DNA of 64,000 nucleotides. Origin: Heloderma charlesbogerti. Lineage: Eukaryota > Chordata > Lepidosauria > Squamata > Helodermatidae. The stretch lies in contig JANEZZ010000524.1 of the NCBI GenBank assembly GCA_026122225.1, positions 186,001 through 250,000 on the forward strand, given 5' to 3'. This document shows, in pieces, positions 56,273-64,000 of the stretch (positions are counted from its first letter, which is position 1; each line of letters starts with the position of its first letter). The notes beneath the pieces were generated by a model that was given only the letters and a program-made list of their open reading frames with translations, had not been told where the DNA came from and made no database searches. Made by a program: the position numbers and the translations under genes.

Positions 56273-58087
56273 CAAAGGAAGAGTACAGGCAGGTAGCACA
56301 GAATTGCAGGGATGGTGTCAGGAAGGCTAAAGCTGAGAACGAGCTGAGGTTAGCGAGGGATGCTAAAAACAACAAAAAGGCTTTCTTCAGCTACATGCAT
56401 AGCAAAAGGCAGAGGAAAGAAATGGTTGTTCAGCTATTAAATAAGGATGGCAAAACGATAACAGATGACAAAGAAAAGGCAGAGGTGCTCAATTCCTACT
56501 TTAGCTCAGTCTTCTCCCAAAAGAGGGTCTATGAACCCCCTGGCAAAGGCAAAGTACAGGCTGAAGGGGCAGGATTGCAGCTTGAGATCGATATACATAT
56601 GGTCAAGGAACACCTAATTACTTTGAATGAGTTCAAATCTCCAGGGCCAGATGAACTGCATCCTAGAGTAATAAAGGAACTGGCAGAAGAACTCTCAGAA
56701 CCGCTGTCTATTCTCTTTGAGAAATCACGGAAGACAGGGGAAGTGCCAGATGACTGGAGGAGGGCTAATGTTGTCCCTATCTTCAAAAAGGGTAAAAAGG
56801 AGGAACCTGGGAACTACAGACCAGTCAGTCTGACATCAATCCCAGGGAAAATTCTGGAGCAGATGATAAAGCAATCCATCTGGAAGCACCTCGAAAACAA
56901 TGCAGTGATTACTCGAAGCCAACATGGATTTGTCAAAAACAAGTCCTGCCAGATGAATCTGATCTCATTTTTTGATCAAGTAACCTCCCTTGTGGACTCT
57001 GGGAATGCTGTAGACATCATATACCTCGACTTCAGCAAAGCTTTCGACAAAGTGCCCCATGATATCCTGATGAGCAAACTAGCTCAAAGTGGGCTAGATG
57101 AAACAATGATCCGGTGGATCCACAGTTGGCTACAGAATCGGACTCAAAGAGTGCTTATCAATGGGACCTTCTCAAACTGGGGAGAGGTAACGAGTGGGGT
57201 ACCGCAGGGCTCAGTCCTAGGCCCAGTGCTCTTCAACATTTTTATTAATGACTTGGAGGAGGAGGTGCAGGGAATGCTGATAAAATTTGCAGATGACACA
57301 AAATTGGGCAGGATAGCTAATACTTTGGAAAACAGAAACAAAATTCAAAGTGATCTGGATAGACTGGAGCGCTGGGCAGAAAACAACAGAATGACATTTA
57401 ATAGGAATAAATGCCAAGTTCTGCACCTAGGAAAAAGAAACCAAATGCACAGATACAAGATGGGGGATACGTGGCTCAACACACTACAAGCGAGAAGGAT
57501 CTTGGAATTGTTGTCGATCACAAGCTGAATATGAGCCAACAATGTGATGTGGCTGCAAAAAAGGCAAATGCTTTTTTGAGCTGCATTAATAGAAGCATAG
57601 CTTCCAAATCCCAGGAAGTACTAGTTCCCCGCTACTCAGCACTGGTTAGGCCTCATCTGGAGTACTGTGTCCAGTTCTGGGCACCACACTTTAAGAAGAA
57701 TGCAGACAAACTGGAGAGAGTTCAGAGGAGGGCAACAAAGATGATCAGGGGACTGGAAACAAAGCCCTATGAAGACAGACTGAAAGAACTGGGCATGTTT
57801 AGCCTTGAGAAGAGAAGACTGAGGGGAGATATGATAGCGCTCTTCAAGTACTTGAAAGGTTGTCACAGAGAGGAAGGCCAGGACCTCTTCTCGATCATCC
57901 CGAGTGCAGGACACGGAATAATGGGCTCAAGTTACAGGAAGCCAGATTCCAGCTGAACATCAGGAAAAACTTTCTGACTGTTAGAGCAATACGACAATGG
58001 AACCAATTACGTAGGGAGGTGGTGGGCTCTCCCACGCTGGAGGCGTTCAAGACGAGGCTGGACAGCCATCTGTCAGGGATGCTCTGA
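56273..58087 (+). pseudogene. CR1 reverse transcriptase with two further frameshifts
   Basis: The frame 56395-57528 carries FKSPGPDELHPRVIKEL, FKKGKKEEPGNYRPVSLTSI, IIYLDFSKAFDKVPHDIL (catalytic Asp), [20 protein letters not shown] and [10 protein letters not shown] (FADD box). Compared with the copy at 22.7 kb, one or more bases are missing near 57480 (GGCTCAACACACTAC against GGCTCAACCACACTAC) and one near 57900 (ATCCCGAGTGC against ATCCCAGAGTGC), so the C-terminal part continues in two other frames, ending ...FKTRLDSHLSGML at 58087. Confidence 0.88.
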
Positions 58088-58289
58088 CTTGGATTCCTGC
58101 ATTGAGCAGGGGGTTGGACTCGATGGCCTTGTAGGCTCCTTCCAACCCTACTATTCTATGATTCTATGATTCTGTTTTCAATAATGCTGCATCATTTACT
58201 TTTTTTTTCTGAGCCCTATCTTTGCTTTCTCCCTCAAAAAAAAAGATTCTGGCTTTTTTTTTTCTTTGCAAATAACATGGTATTATGAT

Positions 58290-58500
58290 AACTTCATTCT
58301 AGTACTGAAAGATCTGTACTGGTTGCCAACTCTTTTCCAGGTTCAATTCAAGGTGTTGTTTTTAAACTTTTAAGCTCTATGGGCAGAATCCTAGGCATGT
58401 TTAGACAGAAGAAGGTCCTACAGCTCCCATTTAGGATTGCACTCTAAATGGCTAAAAGCCTCAGCTCCCTTTCTAACGGCAGGATCTCTATGAGGAAGGT
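58290..58500 (+). pseudogene. L2-clade fragment split by a MITE
   Basis: GGTTGCCAACTCTTTTCCAG and TTCAATTCAAGGTGTTG match the HWLPxxxRIQFKVL region of L2 RT. A Harbinger-like MITE (58382-58447, GGGCAGAATCCTAGGCATG ... AGGATTGCACTC) interrupts it. Confidence 0.55.
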
Positions 58501-58780
58501 GTGAAGTAGTTACTTCCTAAGGCAATAAACTAAGCCACAGAGAATCGCAGGTTCAGTGAAGCGCTTTTACAGGTTTTAAACTGCCATTCACGGGGATCTC
58601 TGTAAATTCTGATGTGGGCATTCAGAGGGCAAGCCTCATTGAGCACAATGGGAGTTACTTCCAAGTAGACACACATATGCTTGTGCTGGGATAGTGTGTG
58701 TGTGTGGGGGGGGAGAACACAGGCATGGGAAACTAGCCCCCTTTCTAACCAAACCGATACTGTGTAGGATCGCTATAACA
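58501..58780. other. No gene; small MITE trace
   Basis: GCCTCATTGAGCACAATGGG and GTTACTTCCAAGTAGAC near 58633-58672 resemble the 51528-type MITE. T-rich runs follow. Confidence 0.4.
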
Positions 58781-59140
58781 AAGCTTTTTTTTTTTTTTTT
58801 GGCTTTTTAGGTTGTTTACTACGTCTTTATTTGTTTATGATTTTTCTTTCCTGAATTTTTGTAAATCGCCTTGGTTGGTTCCAGAAAAAGGTGGTATAGA
58901 AATGCAATTAATAATAATAACAGATCATTTGTATAATAGCATAATAATTTAGTTATGACAGTTTTTTCAAAGTTGTTTTAAGTTATATGTTGTTTGTGTA
59001 TATTGTCTGTGTGCTTTTATGTAAATGGCTTTTAATCTTTGTATATTGTATTTTAATGTTTTTAACTTTTGTAAACCGCCCAGAAGGCTTTGGCTATGGG
59101 GGCGGTATAGAAATGTAATTAATAATAATAATAATAAAAA
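58781..59140 (+). repeat. Two L2-clade 3' ends in tandem
   Basis: The first has TTTTTGTAAATCGCCTTGG and GGTGGTATAGAAATGC with a TAATAATAAT tail near 58910. The second has TTTGTAAACCGCCCAG, GGCTTTGGCTATGGGGGCGG and TATAGAAATGTAATTAATAA with a longer (AAT)n tail near 59118-59138. Confidence 0.7.
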
Positions 59141-59432
59141 ACAACAATGGCAATGACAATGACAACAACAGGGTATGGTTGAAAAAGGTTGATACATGGA
59201 GAGTACAAAGGTATATGTGACTTGAAGCTTTGTGTGTGTAGCACTGAGGTAGAAGAATGATGTATTTGGAAAACAAACAACGCTTTTCATTTCAGGGGCA
59301 ATAATTCAAGGCAGCAAGCTAGGCACTCCTCCCCCTTCCCACGTTTCAGGACCAAACTAGATATGATGCTGGAGAGACCTAGCATGTCTTCCGATGTTTT
59401 TATTATTACTTTACTACTACCTTTGGAGACTC
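59141..59432. other. No gene recognised
   Basis: Short (ACA)n-type tail and unremarkable DNA. Confidence 0.4.
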
Positions 59433-60269
59433 CAGGGCCCCATCTAAATGGTACAGCTTTGGCCCCCCATCCTGTCGCAACTGCGCAGCAATGCGGCTTC
59501 GAACCACCATGCCCCGCGATACACTCGTGATGTACTGCACGCTTCCCTAAGAGACTCGCCGTGCCCTTTTTTTTTGCCATTATGCTGAAATGCGCAGCTG
59601 TGCAGTGCAGTCCCATGAGTGTGGGGGTGCGAAACTTTAGTGGCTGTTTTATATTTGAGGGTCTCTGCTGTGTCTTTCTGACCCTGTTTTAGGTTAACAT
59701 TGGGTATTTTGTGCTCCTTCATTTCTGTAGCATCAGTTTGTCAGTTCCCCAGCCCGAGACTCTCGCGATGGTTCGCACTCACAAGTGTGAGTGTTATGTG
59801 CCTAGCCATCGCTCCGAAATGGTGACCGGAGTGATGTTGTTCCTCCCCCAAGTCCCCCCCCCAGCTCTTGGGTACTGAGTCCACAACTGTTGCAAAGATA
59901 TGAAGCTGCAAAAATGTGCAAAAGTGTGATTAAATAAGTGATAACATCCCTCTGTGCCTCTGTAACTGCGCAGCTGCGAAGGGATGGAGGCGCAAAGGGG
60001 CATCACAGAGTGATGCAGGCACTACGCACGCCTACAATACACCCGCTCTAAGATGCAAAGTCAGTACAGGGAAGAAACAGATGGCCCGCAACCGCAGGGG
60101 AACCTGCAGCAACCCCCCCCCCCCAATTGCAGTAAAATGACTCCTTGGAACTCCGCTTTTTCCGGGCGAAAACCACAGATGGCTGTGAGGTCGCAACTGC
60201 GTCATCTATCACGAGGGACCTCGACTTGCACCCGCCCTGGAGTAAAAGCCCAATGTAGATGGGGCTCTG
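59433..60269. mobile_element. CpG-rich element with 19-bp terminal inverted repeats
   Basis: CAGGGCCCCATCTAAATGG at the left is matched by the complement of CAATGTAGATGGGGCTCTG at the right (about 16 of 19 bases). The interior has CpG-containing words in both orientations (CAACTGCGCAGC, CGCAGCTGCG, GCACGCC), many more than in the flanks. No transposase ORF and no 8-bp duplication was found, so superfamily is open (hAT-like termini). Confidence 0.6.
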
Positions 60270-62559
60270 ATGCGATTGGAATGATGGCACAGGGGTGCTT
60301 CATCTTCCCTATGGCAGGAGTCTCAAGCCTCTTTCAGCCCAAGGCTGACTTCCATTTTGGAGAAGCTCTCTGGGGCTGGATTTCAGTGGCAGGGGGAGCC
60401 AAAGGCAAATGGGGCAAGGCCCCCAAATGCCAGCATAGTGTAGCTTAAAGCTCTTGCTGTCAGTAACTAAGCCTTAGGAGAGGCATTTCAACCTTTTAGA
60501 ATGCGTGGGACACATGCGCGCGCGTGCGCGCGCAAAAGATCTGGCCTGAGGTTCGACACTCGTGCCCTAGGGGCTGTTTTCTCAACAAAATGCCTTCACC
60601 AGAGCTGCTTTTTTCTCTGCAGGGGAAAAAAAAAATTGGGCCCTGTTGTATAGGTAGAGGGAATGACTGTAAGACTCATCAGGCCTGAAACACAACTGCC
60701 CTTTATTTATCACACACAGAACAGCAGAACTTAGCAGAAGCTCCATCCACTGCTGCTACTCCCAACTCTACAGGAGCTGACAAGCGTCAAAACGATAACC
60801 CACAGTACACACACACGCACACACACCCGAATATATAACAGGCCTGTTATCTTTTCCCTTGAGGGGAGAAAAGCAGCTGGAATGGCAGTTCTGATCAGGA
60901 AAAAAACTCCTGAGGAGTTAAAGCCCCCACCCTCTCTCATGCTGGTGTTCCATCCCATTTAAAGCACCTCATGGCAGTAATAAAGAAACAACAACAAAAT
61001 GGGGAAGTCTCCATGCCTAATTCAACTGTGATGCAACATGAGCTCAAGGATACTTCAGTTTCTGGACAATATAGTAGCTCTACACTCTGAATGACAATGG
61101 ATGCAAATAATTAAGGGCGCACTCTTATACAGTTGTAGGCCTTTTCTCTGTCTAAACATGCATAGGATTGCACCCTACATGGGTTAGGGTACTGAGTAAA
61201 GGTGTTGTGGGAGCACAAAGCAAGGATGCTCGCATGGCTGAGCGCCCCTGCTTGAATTACTGTGAGCAGAATCATGGCAGGCCCAGCATGCTGGGAAGAG
61301 ACCCCCTGCCTTGATTCTGCTTGCACCCCGGTGAGCAGGCACTGCCACCTCCTCCTTTCCCAAGGCAAAAAGGCCTTACCTGGGGGAAGAAGGGGAAGGT
61401 AGCGGTGGCAGCAGTGAGAGCTGCTCCCATAAACATGTAGAGCAGCCTTTCTCCTTGAAGAGTGAGATGGCTGCATGTCCCAGCATCCCTAGTGGAGGAA
61501 AAGACACTCTGTACATCAGAGTATCCTCCTTGGCAGCCAGTAGCATGTTGAGCCGGGGATCCTGGTACTGGTAGCCAAGTTCCAGTCCCCACCCCAGCAG
61601 GAAAGGATGCTCTGTGCATCTATGAGAGCACAGACTCAAGCTTCCCCTTTCTCCTTCCCCAAGGTAAGGTATGTGGGGATTTTGCCCTGGGGAAGGAGGA
61701 GGACAGCAGGCACTCCCCGGGGCTTTTTTGATTGCTCGAATCAAATACTTGATAAGCTGCTTAAGGTTTATGAAGTGTTTGACTGGAAGATAGCAAAAAT
61801 CGACCACAACAAGTGCTCTTAAAATACATACACACACACTCTTTTTGCAACTGTATTTTGAATCTGCCCAAGAGAGTGTGCTTATAAACCTTCTAGCACC
61901 AAAATACCCTTTCTATTTATACTGAAATCTAAAATGGAGGAGGCTCTGCTTTATTTATTATTCTTAGAATAAGTGGAAGGCCTTTACTTAAGAAAAAACA
62001 TTGGTTCATTACTGGATATTCTTGCTATGATGAGTTTTTTTTTTTTACTCATGACGCCTCATTAAGCTTACTTAAGTCTAATCCATGTGACTAGCCATGG
62101 CTTTGAAGGATCCACTCCTGTCGTCGGAATGCAGAAGAAAACATACCGTAAGTGCCTAGCCAAAGGATGCAAAATGAAGATATATTAGTATATGCAATAA
62201 CATTTGCGTATGCCACAGCACTAAAAGGCAACACATCATTCTGGCATATGAATACTGGGTAGTGTGTAATTCTAACAGAAATGCACCCCAATGGGTTTAA
62301 TCAAGGTTCTTGGTACTATGTGATCGTGTGAATTCCTGGCCCACGCGTGCGCGTGCATGTGTGTGTGTTTGCCCCTGGCTTCTCAATCACCTCTTGCTTT
62401 GCCTCCCATTGGCTGTCTTGACATCCACCTCACCAGCCACAATAGGCACCAGCTGCCACTGAATGGCTATCGTATTTGAGTGGACCAAGCCTTCAAAATG
62501 GAACAGATTCTTCCAAGGGAAGGCAGAGAGGAAGAAGTAAGAAGACACAGCCAGGAGAG
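60270..62559. other. No gene; minor repeats
   Basis: 60306-60510 has CAGGAGTCTCAAGCCTC near the left and GGCATTTCAACCTTTTAG near the right, reminiscent of the 40308 element ends. CGCGCGTGCGCGCG lies near 60515-60532. A Harbinger-like MITE end (GTCTAAACATGCATAGGATTG) is at 61111-61178. Another purine/pyrimidine-alternating run (GCGTGCGCGTGCATGTG) is near 62345. No exon was found. Confidence 0.4.
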
Positions 62560-62955
62560 TAGGGATGTACGGATTTTGTCAAATCTGTTCCATCTCCATT
62601 TCACAAATTGTCAGGCATCTTTTGTTCCATCATCTGACCATTGACGGAATTGGGTTTTTTAAAAGGATGCACGAGAATTTTATTCTTGTTTGCAAATGCG
62701 CATTCGCGCTAAGGCACACTTGCACAAATCCCCTCCCCCCAAGTTAAAAAAAACAACAGTCCACAGGTCAATGGAATCCACGTGACTCATAAAAAACACT
62801 TAGAGATATTTTTAAATACATTCAGAGGTATATACATGTATTAAATAAAAAAATAAGAATAAATTTTAAAAAGTGGTTTGCTGCAGAATCCACAGGTCGG
62901 ATTCATAGAAATCTGAACTCATTTGAATCTGTTGTGGATTTCTCTCACATCCCTA
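62560..62955 (+). mobile_element. Short hAT-like element
   Basis: The ends are TAGGGATGTACGG and CTCTCACATCCCTA. Flanks CAGGAGAG (62552-62559) and CAGAAAAG (62956-62963) match at 6 of 8 bases. The interior has TTTGTTCC, GCACGAGAATTTTATTC and a central AT-rich part. The left end TAGGGATGTACG is shared with the palindromic P family, so it may be mobilised by the same transposase. Confidence 0.65.
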
Positions 62956-62963
62956 CAGAAAAG

Positions 62964-63100
62964 GGAACTACTTGAAACCAAGGAACAAGGACATTTGATT
63001 GTTATGGTCCATGCCTATCATTTTGGACAGCTTAGTGTGCCATTTTGTCAACCCTACAGAGCAATCCTATACATTATTTGGATCCATGCCAACCTGGGGA
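62964..63100. other. Probable L2 upstream part
   Basis: Short stretch leading into the L2 RT; no readable frame. Confidence 0.35.
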
Positions 63101-64000
63101 AGCGTGTCCCTATTGGTTCTCCGTGTGGCATTTAATACCATTCATCATTGTATCTGTCTGGGCCATTTGGCTGATATGGGACTTCAGGGAACTGTTTTAT
63201 GCTATTTCCAGGCCTATTTGGCAGACTGGTCCCAGAAGGTGGTGCTAGGGGACTATTGCTCAGACTCAAGGCCATATGGCAGGGATGTGGAGCCTCCAGC
63301 CCCTGGACCAAATACAGACTGCCACACCTCCCTATCCCACCCACCGAGGCCCCCTCCCCTCTCCAGATTCCCTGTGTCATCAGGAGCCACCATGTCAAGG
63401 TAAGGGACAAGCAAAGCCACCTCAGTTGGGACCTGCCTCTTAAAGGTACTCCAGGCTCTGATTTCCATAGTCGCGGGGGGTGCTGCTTTAGAAAAGGTCC
63501 TGACTTTTTACCCATCAACCTAGCCTCTCCTGATGGTAGGACATGCAACAAGGAAGGGCCCTTGATGAAGATCACAGATTATTGGCAGGCTCGTCCCATT
63601 GGACTTTTTCCAGTGGGAAAGGCAAGGCCTGGAGACTAGAGTGCCTTGAAGTGGCAGTTTCCAAGGGAGCAGCTCCATCAGCGTCAACGGTGGCAAAGGG
63701 GGAACTGCTCTGGCCGTGTGTGTGTGTCTGTGTGTGTGGATGGGAGTGGGGGTGAGAGAAGGGGAGATGGCCCCACTCACTGATGGTAATGTCTGTCCCC
63801 AGAGACAATGTAGCCCTCAGACTATAACACCTCTGGCATATGGGAGACCTCTATATTGTCTCCTGTGCTTTTTAGCTTCACACAAAGCTGTTGGAGGTCA
63901 TCTGGAAGTCCTTCAGAAGGCGGGCATTGGGTCTAAAGGCAGCACTATGCTGACGATACTCAGTTCTAGCTCTCTTTTCCAACTGATGCCAAGGAGGCTA
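63101..64000 (+). pseudogene. L2 LINE reverse transcriptase, interrupted, running off the window
   Basis: 63101-63278 reads LRVAFNTIHH (the AFDTIDH-type motif with catalytic Asp changed), LGHLADMGLQGTVLCYFQAY and LADWSQKVVLGDYCSDSRP. After the insertion, 63843-64000 reads on from a PQGSILSP-type segment (CTATATTGTCTCCTGTGC), the KLLEVIWKS segment, and YADDTQ encoded at 63947-63964, the RT active-site box. Stops are present. The C-terminal part lies beyond the window. Confidence 0.8.
63279..63834. mobile_element. hAT-like insertion in the L2 RT
   Basis: Flanks GCCATATG (63271-63278) and GGCATATG (63835-63842) agree at 7 of 8, and the L2 coding sense resumes exactly after the second copy. The left end is GCAGGGATGTGGAGCCTCC; the right end is poorly conserved. 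A short GTGTGTGTCTGTGTGTGTGG run lies near 63717-63737. No transposase ORF. Confidence 0.7.

Larger units (their letters stand above)
55390..58173 (+). mobile_element. CR1 LINE, longest copy in the window
   Basis: It contains most of the endonuclease, the full RT and the 3' tail (ATTCTATGATTCTATGATTCTG at the end, in parts). The 5' boundary is near 55390-55400, where CR1-like sequence (IYDLIRITETWWDD) begins; the N-terminal part of the endonuclease and all of ORF1 are missing. Three frameshifts separate an otherwise readable protein. It inserted next to a repeat-poor segment. No clear target duplication. Confidence 0.9.

Noticed and set aside
61111..61837. Several overlapping minus-strand frames of 115-153 codons
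   Set aside because: Overlapping frames in a GC-richer patch with no conserved motif; one contains a Harbinger-like MITE end.

Overview
The window looks like intergenic or intronic DNA from a vertebrate, most likely a squamate reptile (lizard or snake). I found no host protein-coding exon, tRNA or rRNA gene. The call rests on the repeat mixture: a full-length RTE-BovB LINE, several CR1 LINEs ending in the ATTCTATG tail, many L2-clade LINE pieces whose 3' ends share a TTTGGCTATxGGxxGGTATAGAAATG-type signature, tRNA-derived SINEs, foldback hAT-like and Harbinger-like MITEs, and a mariner-type MITE. The species cannot be fixed from the sequence alone.

Layout. 1-6.3 kb holds three copies (P1-P3) of a GC-rich, palindrome-packed hAT-like element, a related short element and a nested foldback element. 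6.3-12.4 kb has SINEs, microsatellites and a 289-bp mariner-type MITE. 12.4-13.1 kb has an LTR-like fragment next to a decayed ORF that recurs at 52.6-53.3 kb. 13.7-20.2 kb is repeat-poor, AT-rich DNA. 22.5-28.9 kb is one L2 LINE split by a CR1 dimer, a foldback element, palindromic copy P4 and an intact BovB with a perfect 11-bp target duplication. 29.1-31.1 kb is a decayed L2 with endonuclease and RT remnants. 37.8-39.3 kb is a minus-strand CR1 interrupted by an opposite-strand CR1 3' end. 40.3-46.2 kb carries several foldback or hAT-like elements. 48.7-49.2 kb is palindromic copy P5. 55.4-58.2 kb is a long CR1 with three frameshifts. 59.4-60.3 kb is a CpG-rich element with terminal inverted repeats. 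The window ends inside an L2 RT split by another hAT-like element.

Two things stand out. First, the BovB at 25.57-28.79 kb has an uninterrupted 1047-residue ORF with all visible endonuclease and RT motifs and exact flanking duplications, so it is a candidate recently active LINE. Second, the P family (five copies, three with perfect 8-bp target duplications) is built from repeated palindromic modules around a GTGATAGGCTACGTAAAT arm, with a different module number in each copy. I do not recognise it as a named family.

Functional coupling between genes is minimal. These are selfish elements: autonomous LINEs (BovB, CR1, L2) could supply reverse transcription for SINEs, while the foldback and MITE elements need a transposase that is not encoded here.
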